64,000 bases of DNA, from NCBI RefSeq assembly GCF_014268455.2, contig NZ_CP077085.1, forward strand, positions 1,674,001 to 1,738,000, in the 5' to 3' direction. The notes beneath the pieces are model-generated. The model was not told the origin of the DNA and did not search any database. It saw nothing but the letters and a program-made list of their open reading frames with translations. Numbering within the stretch: the first letter of the stretch is position 1; the number at the start of each line of letters is the position of its first letter. The DNA comes from Pseudomonas shahriarae. Lineage in GTDB: Bacteria > Pseudomonadota > Gammaproteobacteria > Pseudomonadales > Pseudomonadaceae. Of the stretch, positions 26,585 to 36,973 are shown in pieces. Made by a program: the position numbers and the translations under genes.

Positions 26585-27772
26585 CTAGCGAATATGCCGT
26601 GCGTAGTGGCGCGGGTCGAAGCGCAGGACCATCAGCAGCATCACCCCCACCACCGCCGTGAGCGACCACCAGGCCCATTCGAAACTGCCCAGTTGGTCGC
26701 GAATCACCCCAGCGATCAGTGGCGACACGCCAGCAATCAGGTAGCCGATACCCTGCACGAAGGCCGTCAGGCCACCCGCGCGGCGCGGGTTGTCCAGGTG
26801 GTCCAGGGACAGGATCAGGCTCATTGGGAACAACCCGCCAATGCCCAGGCCCAGCAGGCATGGCCACAGGAGGGTGAGGTGCTGTGGGGAGAGGATCAGG
26901 CCACAGAAGCCGGCGATGATCAGCACCAGCAACACGGCCACCACCGCGCGCTTGTCCTGGCGCCGGTTGGCGATGGCCGGGGTGATCAGCCCGGAGACCA
27001 CCTCCATGGCGGTCAGGAAACCCAGTAGCAAACCGGCACTCTGTTCGCTCCAGCCCTGCTCGACGTAGTACGGCGCCAGCCATGCCAGCACGCAGGTGTA
27101 GGAAGCGGTCCCGAGGCCGAAAAATATCGCCAGCAACCATGCGCGGCGATTACCGAAAAACGACGCCTGCGCACCGGTAGCGGCGTGGGGCAGGGGAGGC
27201 AATGCCGCGCGCTGGGCATACCAGAACAGCAGCGCCAGCACGGCGAGCACCGCCCAGATGGCCAGGCCGATCCGCCAACTGCCGGTCTGCACCTGGATAA
27301 ACGGCGAGAATGACGCCGCCAATGCCGCGCCGCCCATGATCGCGGTGACGTATAGGCCCATGAACAGTGAAACATTGTCACGAAAGCGCGACTTGATCAG
27401 CGCCGGCATCAACGCCTGGATCAGCGCAATGCCCACGCCGGCGGCGATGGCGCTGAGGATCAATTCGGCGGCGGAGTCGAGAAATAGCCGTGACAGCGTG
27501 GCGAGGCCAATCACTACCAGCGACAGCACGATGCTGCGATGTTCGCCAAAGCGTTTGCCCAGGCCCATGCCGAAGAACATTGCCAAGCCCATCGCCATCA
27601 CCGGCAGCATGGTCAACAACGACGCGGTGCTGAAACTCAGCGGCATATCACCACGGATCGACGATAACAAAGGACCGACTGCTGCCATGGACGGGCGCAG
27701 GTTGAGGGCCACCAGTACAACACTGATCATCAGCCAGAGGGCGGTGGTGGGTTTGGCGTGGACGTTTTCCAT
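26585..27772 (-). CDS. MFS transporter, CynX/NimT family
   Basis: A 395-residue 12-helix major facilitator protein. The N-terminus ALNLRPSMAAVGPLLSSI matches the CynX/NimT subgroup (cyanate or 2-nitroimidazole transporters). The 4-5 loop region and the second half (GLGIGGLFPMSLILSLD) are intact. I chose the ATG at 27772. Although the family name recalls cyanate, the gene is 8 kb from the cyn genes, and the substrate is not known. Confidence 0.82.
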   Translation of the reverse strand: MENVHAKPTTALWLMISVVLVALNLRPSMAAVGPLLSSIRGDMPLSFSTASLLTMLPVMAMGLAMFFGMGLGKRFGEHRSIVLSLVVIGLATLSRLFLDSAAELILSAIAAGVGIALIQALMPALIKSRFRDNVSLFMGLYVTAIMGGAALAASFSPFIQVQTGSWRIGLAIWAVLAVLALLFWYAQRAALPPLPHAATGAQASFFGNRRAWLLAIFFGLGTASYTCVLAWLAPYYVEQGWSEQSAGLLLGFLTAMEVVSGLITPAIANRRQDKRAVVAVLLVLIIAGFCGLILSPQHLTLLWPCLLGLGIGGLFPMSLILSLDHLDNPRRAGGLTAFVQGIGYLIAGVSPLIAGVIRDQLGSFEWAWWSLTAVVGVMLLMVLRFDPRHYARHIR

Positions 27773-27867
27773 GGGCGGGCCTTGAATGGACAAGGCTGCT
27801 ATTAGGCGGCTGCGCAGGGCAGTGGGCAAATCAGAAAGTCGCAGGGACTATTGAAAAAACCGGCACC

Positions 27868-27908
27868 GGCTTGTGTGGGAACCGGGTAAGACAGTTCCCA
27901 CACAAGCC
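27868..27908. repeat. Perfect 15-bp inverted repeat
   Basis: GGCTTGTGTGGGAAC and its exact complement are separated by 11 bases, between the MFS start and the end of the next gene. The sequence resembles the local REP family and could also act as a terminator-like structure. Confidence 0.65.
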
Positions 27909-27933
27909 AGGGCGATTTCGTCGGCAGGGTGTG

Positions 27934-28548
27934 TCAGTAACCCACGGTAAAGCGTTGGCGCGAATGCTTCGGTGTTTCCACTTCGTCAATCAGGGCAATG
28001 GCGAAGTCGGCAAAGCTGATCCAACTACGGCCTGCGCTGCTCACCAACAGGTCGTCCTGGCCCAGGCGGAAGGTGCCGGTGCGCTCGGTCTCGACAAACT
28101 CTGCCGAGGGCGAAAGGAAGGTCCAGTCCAGGCCCTTTTCCTGACGCAAGGTGTCGAGGAATGCCACGCCAGCACTGGCCTCGGCCTTGTATTCGGCAGG
28201 GAAACCTTGGCTGTCGATGACCCGCCCGCCGTCCGGCAACAGCAGCGAGCCCGCGCCACCCACCACCAGCAGACGCTTCACGCCCGCCTGTTTTACCGGC
28301 CCGATCACCGCAGGCGCCGGCAGGGTGGCGAAGTGCGCAGCGCTGATCACCACGTCGCTGCCGCTGATGGCCTGTTGCAGGGCTGCAGCGTCCAGGGCGT
28401 CGGCCTGTTTGACGGTCAAGCCCGGGCGCGCAGCGATAGCTCCAGTGTTGCGTGCGATGGCCGTGACCGTATGGCCGCGACGCAGGGCTTCTTCCAGCAG
28501 TTGGCTACCGGCACGGCCGGTGGCACCAATGATTGCGATCTTGCTCAT
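27934..28548 (-). CDS. NAD(P)-binding atypical SDR
   Basis: A 204-residue protein with an N-terminal dinucleotide-binding GATGRAGSQLLEEAL (residues 7-21) and the NmrA/atypical-SDR pattern (DVVISAAHFA, LLVVGGAGSLL). It has no YxxxK catalytic pair. Homologues act as NADPH-dependent reductases or redox sensors. It is transcribed with the MBL gene, whose stop is 33 bp upstream. Confidence 0.82.
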   Translation of the reverse strand: MSKIAIIGATGRAGSQLLEEALRRGHTVTAIARNTGAIAARPGLTVKQADALDAAALQQAISGSDVVISAAHFATLPAPAVIGPVKQAGVKRLLVVGGAGSLLLPDGGRVIDSQGFPAEYKAEASAGVAFLDTLRQEKGLDWTFLSPSAEFVETERTGTFRLGQDDLLVSSAGRSWISFADFAIALIDEVETPKHSRQRFTVGY

Positions 28549-28581
28549 GACGTTCTCCAGTGCGGTAAGGGTTGGGTCAAT

Positions 28582-29448
28582 TCACCACTGCATTTCGCCC
28601 TTGGCGACTTTGGCACTCAGCTCCAGGGAGCTTTCATCGGCCAGCTTCGGGTAGCGTTTTTTCATGGCTGCGATCAGGGCGGCGGAATCCTTGGCCTTGG
28701 CGGTTTCTACATCGAAAGCCTTGATGTAGTCGGCCGTGAAGGCGACGGATTTGACCGAAGGCGTGCCCAGGTAGTGGCCCGGCACCACGGTGACCGGCTT
28801 GAGTTTTTCGATACGTTGCAGGGTGCCCAGCCAATCGGCATGGGATTGCGCACCCTGGGTGTCGGCCATCCACAAGTGGATATTGTCCGAGACCACCACG
28901 CCGCCGATCACGGCCTTGATTGATGGGATCCAGACGAAACTGCGATCCGGCTGCGGGCCGTCCAGGCCGATGACTTCCAGCGGTTGCCCTTCGAGCGTCA
29001 GGCTATGGCCTTCGAGGACCTGAGGAATGATGGTCTTGGCGGGTTTGTCGGCACCCATTTTCGGGCCCCAGTAGGCGACTTTTCCGGCAACGGTGGCCTT
29101 GATATGGTCGACCACCGGCTGCGGTGCAAGGATCTTGGCCTGTGGGAAAGCGCTGGCCAGGGTGTCGAGGCCGAAGTAGTAATCCGGGTCGCCATGGCTG
29201 ATGTAGATGGTGGTCAGCTGTTTGCCACTGGCGCGGATCTTCTGCACCAGTTGCTCGGCCTGGCCCTTGCCGAACTGCGCGTCTACCAGGATCGCGTCTT
29301 TCTCGCCGCTGACCAGCACCGAGCTGACGGGGAAGATCGCCGATTCACCGGGGTTGTACACGTCGAGAGTAAGGTCGGCGGCAGCTGCGTGAGCGGCAAA
29401 GCCGAGTACGGTGGTGGCCAATACAAAGCGCTTGAGGGTGGTGAGCAT
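28582..29448 (-). CDS. Exported MBL-fold protein with altered metal motif
   Basis: A 288-residue protein with a signal peptide (residues 1-23, ending AHAAA). The fold follows the metallo-beta-lactamase pattern, but the usual HxHxDH reads HGDPDYYFG, so two metal histidines are replaced by Asp and Tyr. Later ligands (VVPGHYLG and VVSDNIHLW) remain. It is probably in an operon with the SDR gene and divergent from a LysR gene 113 bp away. Function unknown; catalysis may use a single metal or a different mechanism. Confidence 0.78.
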   Translation of the reverse strand: MLTTLKRFVLATTVLGFAAHAAAADLTLDVYNPGESAIFPVSSVLVSGEKDAILVDAQFGKGQAEQLVQKIRASGKQLTTIYISHGDPDYYFGLDTLASAFPQAKILAPQPVVDHIKATVAGKVAYWGPKMGADKPAKTIIPQVLEGHSLTLEGQPLEVIGLDGPQPDRSFVWIPSIKAVIGGVVVSDNIHLWMADTQGAQSHADWLGTLQRIEKLKPVTVVPGHYLGTPSVKSVAFTADYIKAFDVETAKAKDSAALIAAMKKRYPKLADESSLELSAKVAKGEMQW

Positions 29449-29561
29449 GTTCAGGTCCAGGTCAGAGGTGCCTTGGCAGGCGATGGACAGAGCTTAGTTG
29501 CACTTAACGCAGCAAAAAATGCGATGCTGGAACATAGTTTGTTTCTAAAACCGGGCAAATC

Positions 29562-30476
29562 ATGGATCGTCTTCAAGCAATGCGCGTGTTTGTCACGGTG
29601 GTCGACCTGGGCAGCCAGTCTGCGGCCGCCGATCATCTGGACCTGTCGCGCCCAGTCGTGTCGCGCTACCTGGCAGAGCTGGAGGACTGGGTGGGCGCGC
29701 GCCTGATGCACCGCACCACGCGCAAGCTCAGCCTGACCGCCGCCGGCAGCGAAACCCTGCCGCGTTGCCGGCAGATGCTGGAATTGTCCTGCGACATGCA
29801 GGCCGCCGTCAGCGAACCGGACGACACCCCTCGTGGCCTGGTGCGCCTGAGTGTCAGCACCTCGTTTGGCCAGGCGCAACTGGCGGAGGCGATGGCCGAG
29901 TACGTCAAGCGCTACCCGCAGGTGACTATTGATCTGCAAATGCTCGACCGCACGGTGAACCTGGTGGATGAGCGCATCGACCTGGCGATTCGCACCAGCA
30001 ACGACCTGGACCCCAACCTGATTGCGCGGCACCTGACGGTATGCCGCTCGGTGATCTGCGCGTCGCCGGCCTATCTGCTGGAACATCCGCAACCGCAGCG
30101 GGTAGAAGAGCTGGCGGGGCACAATTGCCTGACCCATACCTACTTCGGCAAAAGCCTGTGGCATTTCGAGGAAGATGGCGAGCCGGTGTCGGTGCCGGTG
30201 CACGGCAACATCAGCGCCAATGAAGCCAGCACCTTGCTACGCGTGACCCTGGCCGGGGCGGGGGTGGCGATGCTGCCGACCTACCAGGCCGGCGACTACA
30301 TCCGCAGCGGCCAGTTGATCCGCCTGCTGCCCCATGCCGAGCCACGGCAGATGAACATGTACGCGGTGTATGCCTCGCGCAAGCACATGCCCCAGGCGTT
30401 GCGCAGCCTTCTGGATTTCCTGGTGTTGAGGTTCCCGCCGCAGCCGCAATGGGATGCAGGGCTGGACGTGCGATAA
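29562..30476 (+). CDS. LysR-family transcriptional regulator
   Basis: A 304-residue regulator with an N-terminal HTH (MDRLQAMRVFVTVVDLGSQS, residues 1-20, then SRPVVSRYLAELEDWVGARL) and the LysR substrate-binding domain that includes RIDLAIRTSNDLDP. The GAVLF-like subgroup controls many oxidoreductase genes. Its divergent position suggests it regulates the MBL/SDR pair, by analogy with other LysR genes. Confidence 0.88.
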   Translation: MDRLQAMRVFVTVVDLGSQSAAADHLDLSRPVVSRYLAELEDWVGARLMHRTTRKLSLTAAGSETLPRCRQMLELSCDMQAAVSEPDDTPRGLVRLSVSTSFGQAQLAEAMAEYVKRYPQVTIDLQMLDRTVNLVDERIDLAIRTSNDLDPNLIARHLTVCRSVICASPAYLLEHPQPQRVEELAGHNCLTHTYFGKSLWHFEEDGEPVSVPVHGNISANEASTLLRVTLAGAGVAMLPTYQAGDYIRSGQLIRLLPHAEPRQMNMYAVYASRKHMPQALRSLLDFLVLRFPPQPQWDAGLDVR

Positions 30477-30566
30477 GGCGCCTGAATACCCCTCAATACT
30501 GGCAACTCGCCCTGGCTGACCTATGCTTACCACAGCACCTTCTTGATCTGTCCGGAGGTCACCGCC

Positions 30567-30740
30567 ATGACGATCAAAACCAGAAAGTACCTGATGATTT
30601 TTACCCTCTGCACCCTGGCCACGGCCCTCTATGGCACCGCCGTCTACCGCGCCGAACAGGCCCGCATGCAACCCGGCATGGCCGCAACCTGCAACCACGG
30701 ACAATGCACCTACTCGGCGACCCTGAGCGCGTTGCGCTAA
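30567..30740 (+). CDS. Small exported or membrane-anchored protein
   Basis: A 57-residue protein: a basic start, a hydrophobic helix (YLMIFTLCTLATALYGTAVY, about residues 8-27), then a short periplasmic tail with two Cys (CNHGQC) that could form a disulfide. The ATG at 30567 follows GGAGG. Function unknown. Confidence 0.6.
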   Translation: MTIKTRKYLMIFTLCTLATALYGTAVYRAEQARMQPGMAATCNHGQCTYSATLSALR

Positions 30741-30787
30741 GCCGGAGGGCTGTGGAGGCAATGGAGCTCCAGGGGCTTCTATGGCTC

Positions 30788-30880
30788 TTGTGGCGAGGGA
30801 GCTTGCTCCCGTTGGACTGCGCAGCAGTCCCATTTCAGGGCCGCTTCGCGCCCCAACGGGGGCAAGCCCCCTCGCCACAA
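30788..30880. repeat. Long palindromic intergenic repeat
   Basis: Arms of 28 bp (30788-30815 and 30853-30880) pair with two mismatches, and each arm also contains a GGGAGCTTGCTCCC-type inner palindrome. The core GGCGAGGGGGCTTG is a repeat class distinct from the GTGGGAGCTGGCTTGC class elsewhere in the window. Confidence 0.8.
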
Positions 30881-30946
30881 CAAGCCCCCTCAGCACAATA
30901 AACCTTCTCACCACAGTAAATCGGCCTACAGAATGTGGGCGGACGA

Positions 30947-31822
30947 TCACTCTGCATTCAACTGTTCGCGAAACACCTTGGGTGAAAACCCGACGCGCCG
31001 GCGAAACAGTCGAGAAAAGTTCGTCGGATCAGAGAACCCCAGTACGTCGGACATTTCATTGATGGTCATGCTGGTGTAGGTCAGCAGGCGCTTGGCCTCC
31101 AGCAATTGGCGGTCGTGCATGATCTGCAAGGCCGGCTGCCCGCCCAGTTCGCGGCAGGTGCCGTTGAGGTGCGACACCGAGATCCCCAGCTTGTGCGCCA
31201 GGTCTTCGATCTTCGGGTGTTCGCGGTAGTGCTGCTCCACCAACTGGGTGAAGCGCCGAAAATACTCAAGGCTGCGTGGCACCCGGGTATGGCAGCGCTG
31301 GATGGCCTGGCGGCTGATCCACACCAACAGCACGCTGACCAGGGCGTGCATCATCATGTCCCGGGCCGGGAAGTTGTCGTTGTATTCATCCTGCAACCGG
31401 GCAAACAGGCTATTGAGGTAGTCACTGTCCTGGCCCGCCGGATAACTGCCCAGGGCGCTCAAGCCATCTAACGTCGAGCCCAGTTGGCCTTGCAGATGCG
31501 CCACCAGCGGCGCAGCCAGCGTCACCACAAACCCTTGCACATCCTCGGCAAACCGAAACCCATGCACGCATAACGGCGGCAGCACTTGCAGGGTCGATTC
31601 CGTCAGCGTCGTGCGCTGGCCCTCGATCTCCAACTGCGCCTGGCCTTTGTACACGTAGAGCAACTGGCACAGGTCCGCATGTCGGTGGGGCTGGATCTCC
31701 CACTGGTACTCACGGCTGCGCCGGGAGATGGTTTCACAGTGCAACAAATCCGGGGTCGGCCACTGTTGGCTTTCCCCATAGAGTTTGAACACTGGAACGG
31801 CGGGACTGGCATTTTTGGTCAT
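30947..31822 (-). CDS. pobR: AraC-family regulator of 4-hydroxybenzoate catabolism
   Basis: A 291-residue AraC-type activator with an N-terminal cupin-like sensor (HRHADLCQLLYVYKG) and two C-terminal HTH motifs (LAHKLGISVSHLNGTCRE and MSDVLGFSDPTNFSRLFRR). It lies divergent from pobA, the standard arrangement in which PobR binds 4-hydroxybenzoate and activates pobA. I chose the ATG at 31822 over an upstream in-frame start. Confidence 0.9.
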   Translation of the reverse strand: MTKNASPAVPVFKLYGESQQWPTPDLLHCETISRRSREYQWEIQPHRHADLCQLLYVYKGQAQLEIEGQRTTLTESTLQVLPPLCVHGFRFAEDVQGFVVTLAAPLVAHLQGQLGSTLDGLSALGSYPAGQDSDYLNSLFARLQDEYNDNFPARDMMMHALVSVLLVWISRQAIQRCHTRVPRSLEYFRRFTQLVEQHYREHPKIEDLAHKLGISVSHLNGTCRELGGQPALQIMHDRQLLEAKRLLTYTSMTINEMSDVLGFSDPTNFSRLFRRRVGFSPKVFREQLNAE

Positions 31823-31858
31823 GGTTTCAATCCGATACTCAGGACAGTGGTTCGGTAA

Positions 31859-33196
<1,338 letters not shown>

Positions 33197-33268
33197 CCGG
33201 CTATCGAGTAAGCTATCGGGCATTGCCACGGGGCTCTTTTCCCGTGGGCCTTGCCTACAGGTTCTGTC

Positions 33269-34768
33269 GTGACCCCGCCCACTCCTTCTGTACGCAGTAT
33301 CCTCGCCGCCCTGATGCTGGCGATTTTCCTCGGCGCGCTGGACCAGACCATCGTCGCCGTGTCGATGCCGGCCATTTCTGCGCAGTTCAACGACGTCAAC
33401 CTGCTGGCCTGGGTCATCTCCGGCTATATGGTGGCGATGACTGTGGCCGTGCCGATCTACGGCAAGCTCGGCGACCTGTATGGGCGGCGGCCGATGATGC
33501 TGATCGGCATGGGCCTGTTTACCGTCGCCTCGCTGTTTTGTGGCATGGCGCAAAGCATGGAACAGCTGGTGCTGGCGCGCATCCTCCAGGGCATTGGCGC
33601 AGGCGGGATGATTTCCGTGAGCCAGGCGATCATCGGCGACATTATCCCGCCCCGTGAGCGTGGGCGTTACCAGGGTTACTTCAGCAGCATGTACGCGGTC
33701 GCCAGCGTGGCCGGGCCGGTGTTGGGCGGCTATATGACCGAGTACCTGTCGTGGCGCTGGGTGTTTTTGATCAACCTGCCATTGGGCGCGGGCGCCTGGT
33801 GGGTGGCCCATCGCACCCTGGTAGGGCTGCCGGTGCCGCAGCGCAAGCCGGTCATTGATTACCTCGGCACGCTGCTGATGATCATTGGCTTGACGGCGTT
33901 GTTGCTGGGCATCACCGAAATCGGCCAGGGCCATCATTGGCGTGATGATCAGGTGCTGGGCCTGCTGGCGTGTGCCTTGGTGGCGCTGAGCGTATTTGTC
34001 TGGCATGAGCGCCGGGCGCGGGAGCCCCTGTTGCCCATGCACCTGTTCGCCAACCGCAGCGCGGTGTTGTGCTGGTGCACGATTTTCTTCACCAGCTTCC
34101 AGGCCATCTCGCTGATCGTGCTGATGCCCCTGCGTTACCAGAGCGTCACCGGTGCCGGTGCCGACAGCGCCGCCTTGCATCTGCTGCCGCTGGCCATAGG
34201 CTTGCCGATGGGCGCGTTCTTTGCCGGGCGCATGACCTCGGTGACCGGTCGCTATAAACCGATGATCCTTGGCGGGGCGCTGCTCACGCCGATTGCGATC
34301 CTCGGCATGGCCTTCAGCGCACCCCAGTCGCTGATGCTCAGCAGCCTGTTCATGGTGCTCAGCGGCATTGCCTCGGGCATGCAGTTCCCGACTTCCCTGG
34401 TGGGCACGCAAAACTCGGTGGCGCAACACGACATTGGCGTCGCCACCAGCACCACCAACCTGTTCCGCTCACTGGGTGGCGCGGTTGGGGTGGCGTGCAT
34501 GTCGGCCTTGCTGTTGGCGTTGTTGCAGGATTCGAGTTTTGCCCATCTGGCCAGTGGTTCGATGATGGCCGAAGGCAGCTCCGGCAATGTGCTGCTCGAT
34601 GGCCTCAACGCGGCGCCTGACCCGGCGCAGGATGCGTTGCGTGGAGAGTTGCTGAGCACCTTCCGGCATTTACTGATGGTCAGTGCGGCGGTGTCGTTGC
34701 TGGGGTTGGCGGCGGCGATTGCGATGCCAAACCACCTGTTGCGGGGGCGCGAAGACAAGGCGCGATAG
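33269..34768 (+). CDS. MFS drug:H+ antiporter, 14-TMS DHA2 (EmrB/QacA) family
   Basis: A 499-residue protein with 14 predicted helices. The DHA2 signatures LDQTIVAVSMPAIS (helix 1, about residues 23-36), GKLGDLYGRRP (loop 2-3) and GPVLGGYMTEYLSWRWVF (motif C, helix 5) are present. It exports drugs or small organics in exchange for protons. The start is a GTG at 33269 or TTG at 33251. It lies 72 bp after pobA on the same strand but with an intervening hairpin (about 33,226-33,245), so it may be separate. Confidence 0.88.
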   Translation: MTPPTPSVRSILAALMLAIFLGALDQTIVAVSMPAISAQFNDVNLLAWVISGYMVAMTVAVPIYGKLGDLYGRRPMMLIGMGLFTVASLFCGMAQSMEQLVLARILQGIGAGGMISVSQAIIGDIIPPRERGRYQGYFSSMYAVASVAGPVLGGYMTEYLSWRWVFLINLPLGAGAWWVAHRTLVGLPVPQRKPVIDYLGTLLMIIGLTALLLGITEIGQGHHWRDDQVLGLLACALVALSVFVWHERRAREPLLPMHLFANRSAVLCWCTIFFTSFQAISLIVLMPLRYQSVTGAGADSAALHLLPLAIGLPMGAFFAGRMTSVTGRYKPMILGGALLTPIAILGMAFSAPQSLMLSSLFMVLSGIASGMQFPTSLVGTQNSVAQHDIGVATSTTNLFRSLGGAVGVACMSALLLALLQDSSFAHLASGSMMAEGSSGNVLLDGLNAAPDPAQDALRGELLSTFRHLLMVSAAVSLLGLAAAIAMPNHLLRGREDKAR

Positions 34769-34798
34769 CGTAGGCGCCGGCAAGCCGGCTCCTACATG
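34769..34798. repeat. Short REP-like inverted repeat
   Basis: GTAGGCGCCGGCAAGCCGGC TCCTAC forms a compact palindrome 1 bp after the MFS gene, in the gap before the convergent Cache gene. Confidence 0.55.
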
Positions 34799-34823
34799 CA
34801 ATGCAGCTGTGCGCGTTGCCCGC

Positions 34824-35666
34824 TTACGGGCTGTAGTAACCCACCGCCACCAGAAAATGCCCGCTCTTACGCAGATAGGCATGCTTGTTTTCCACCTTGC
34901 CGGTCACCGGGTTTTTCCAGCGGTATTCATATTCCCCCTGATCCTGCTCCTTCATCAGTTGCAGGATCGGCTCGCCCACGGGCTTGCCGTCCGGGTCCTT
35001 GACCTTGGCGAAGTCGGTGTTGATCAGGCGCAGGTTTGTGCCGTGGGCCACATAGCGCCCGGTATCCAGGTCGACCACAAACACATACAGGTCGTCCTGC
35101 AAAAAGCCGCCTTGCAGCGCATTGATGGCTTTCAACGCGCCGGCTTCGTTTTTCTCCAGTTCCCTGACCGCCTTGTCCCGCAGGGCCTTGGCCTGTTCGG
35201 GTGTGGCCCGGGGCAGGTAATAGCCGACGGCCAGGATGCGCTGGCCGATGCGCTGGTAGAACACATGTTTGCGCTCCACCTTGCCGTCGTTCCAGTTCTG
35301 CCAGCGGTACTCGGCCTGCTGGATGCCATTGCCTTCCGGGATCTTCAGCGCCGCCTTGAACGACTGGCGCAGGTCCGGCCCGAGCACTTCGGACACGTCG
35401 CGCCCGATCAGCGCCGATGACGGACCGCCACTGGCCAGCAGCACGCCCTTGGTATCGACCACGAACACATAGCGGTCCTTGTCGACAAACTCGCCCTGGC
35501 GGCTGAAGGCGGCGAAGGCCTTGTCACCGTTGTCGTGGTAATAAGCCAGGGCCTTCTCCAGCAGCGCCTTGGCGGCCTGGGCGTCCTGTTCATTGGGGGT
35601 TGCGGCCTGGGCCTGGCTGAAACACAGCAACAGTAGCAGCCAGGTGGCGTGGAGCATTCCCTTCAT
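34824..35666 (-). CDS. Periplasmic double-Cache domain protein
   Basis: A 280-residue exported protein with signal peptide 1-21 (ending SQAQA). Two similar Cache units follow: FVDKDRYVFVVDTKGVLLA to WQNWNDGKVERKHVFYQRI, and DLYVFVVDLDTGRYVAHG to YEYRWKNPVTGKVENKHAYL. Cache domains bind small ligands outside the inner membrane, but here no kinase, GGDEF or chemoreceptor part is attached, so it would act as a free binding protein. It lies 54 bp downstream of cynS on the same strand. Confidence 0.78.
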   Translation of the reverse strand: MKGMLHATWLLLLLCFSQAQAATPNEQDAQAAKALLEKALAYYHDNGDKAFAAFSRQGEFVDKDRYVFVVDTKGVLLASGGPSSALIGRDVSEVLGPDLRQSFKAALKIPEGNGIQQAEYRWQNWNDGKVERKHVFYQRIGQRILAVGYYLPRATPEQAKALRDKAVRELEKNEAGALKAINALQGGFLQDDLYVFVVDLDTGRYVAHGTNLRLINTDFAKVKDPDGKPVGEPILQLMKEQDQGEYEYRWKNPVTGKVENKHAYLRKSGHFLVAVGYYSP

Positions 35667-35720
35667 TACCCGTCCCTCGTTCTTGTGAATGTCCCAAGAG
35701 CGTAGACGGTTGCCCGGGGA

Positions 35721-36191
35721 TTAGAACGGCTGGGTCGGCAGGTATTTTCCGTCCAGGGTAATGACCGCGCGGGAGCCGCCGTCCGGGTCTTCGACCTTTT
35801 TGATGTCCAGCTTGAAGTTGATGGCGCTGATGATGCCATCGCCAAACTGCTCGTGGACCAGGGCTTTGAGGGTTGAACCATAGACCTGCAGCATTTCATA
35901 GAAACGGTACACGGTCGGGTCCGTCGGAATGCCACCGGGGATGCTGCCGCGCAGAGGCACGCTTTGCAGCAGACGGCTGGCGTCCGCGTCCAGGCCCAGT
36001 TTGGCGCACACCACATCGGCTGCGTCCTTGGGCAGCGGGTGTTGCCCGAGCAGGGCCGCGGTGACGAACGCCAGGCTCAGGCCGGTGCCGTCGCTGAGGT
36101 CCTGCCAGGACAGGTTTTTGCGGGCCTTGATATCAATCACGGTGTCGGCCAGGGCCAGGCGTGGGGTTTGGGACAATTGGGATTGCAGCAT
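35721..36191 (-). CDS. cynS: Cyanate hydratase (cyanase)
   Basis: A 156-residue enzyme, the same length as E. coli CynS. It converts cyanate and bicarbonate to ammonia and CO2. An N-terminal helical domain is followed by the catalytic domain, with the conserved YRFYE (Arg and Glu) and [10 protein letters not shown] (Ser) carrying the three catalytic residues. I chose the ATG at 36191. It lies 28 bp downstream of cynT in the expected cynT-cynS order. Confidence 0.97.
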   Translation of the reverse strand: MLQSQLSQTPRLALADTVIDIKARKNLSWQDLSDGTGLSLAFVTAALLGQHPLPKDAADVVCAKLGLDADASRLLQSVPLRGSIPGGIPTDPTVYRFYEMLQVYGSTLKALVHEQFGDGIISAINFKLDIKKVEDPDGGSRAVITLDGKYLPTQPF

Positions 36192-36219
36192 GATGACGTC
36201 CTCTTCGGTTAAATAAGGT

Positions 36220-36861
36220 TCAGGCGGCGTGTGCGCGGGTCTGTGGATTGTCCAGCAGGGATACAAAGCGAGCGGTGCGGCCATCCAGGGCGTTGATGCA
36301 GCCGCTTTCGATATCGTAGACCCAGCCATGCAGGCTCAGCCGGCCCTGTTCCAGCGCCAGGGCGACGCTGGGATGAGTCTTGAGGTTGGCCAATTGTGCG
36401 ACCACGTTTTCCCGTACCAGAGCGCTCAGTCGCTCTGCATCCGAGGCATGGGTACGTGCGGCGTTGATCACCTTGGCCGACTCGGCATGGCGTAGCCAGT
36501 TGGCCACGGCGGGCAAGTGATCCAGGCATTTGCAGGTGGAAATGGCCGTCATGGCGCCGCAGTCGGAATGGCCGCAAATCACGATATCGCTGACCCCCAG
36601 CACGGCCACCGCATATTCGACCGTGGCCGAGACCCCGCCCGGCTCCGGGCCGTAGGACGGCACGATATTGCCGGCATTGCGGATCACAAACAGATCGCCT
36701 GGTTCCTGCTGGGTCAACAACTCCGGGACTACACGGCTGTCGGAGCAGGAAATAAACAGCGTGCTGGGGTGTTGCGTGGTTGCCAGTTGCTTGAACAGGT
36801 CACTGCGCTGGCTGAAGGCTTCGCTCTGGAACTTGCGCAAGCCGTCGATGAGATGCTGCAT
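36220..36861 (-). CDS. cynT: Beta-class carbonic anhydrase
   Basis: A 213-residue zinc carbonic anhydrase that supplies bicarbonate for cyanase and prevents its loss as CO2. The zinc ligands are visible: Cys-Ser-Asp-Ser-Arg (CSDSRV, about residues 39-44) and GHSDCGAM (His and Cys, about 98-105). I chose the ATG at 36861, preceded by GGAGAAACACC. It is the first gene of the cyn operon and divergent from cynR. Confidence 0.95.
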   Translation of the reverse strand: MQHLIDGLRKFQSEAFSQRSDLFKQLATTQHPSTLFISCSDSRVVPELLTQQEPGDLFVIRNAGNIVPSYGPEPGGVSATVEYAVAVLGVSDIVICGHSDCGAMTAISTCKCLDHLPAVANWLRHAESAKVINAARTHASDAERLSALVRENVVAQLANLKTHPSVALALEQGRLSLHGWVYDIESGCINALDGRTARFVSLLDNPQTRAHAA

Positions 36862-36973
36862 GGTGTTTCTCCTTGCGTCGCTGATGGGGCAAGGATGGAA
36901 GTTTTTGGTTATAGGGTCCAAGACCGGCTTATTATGGTTTCTATAAGTCATGCCTATAGCTGGAGTGTTTTGC

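Noticed and set aside
26448..27140. N-terminal extension of the second LysR gene
   Set aside because: It is antisense or out-of-frame overlap with the MFS gene; the HTH begins right after the ATG at 26447.
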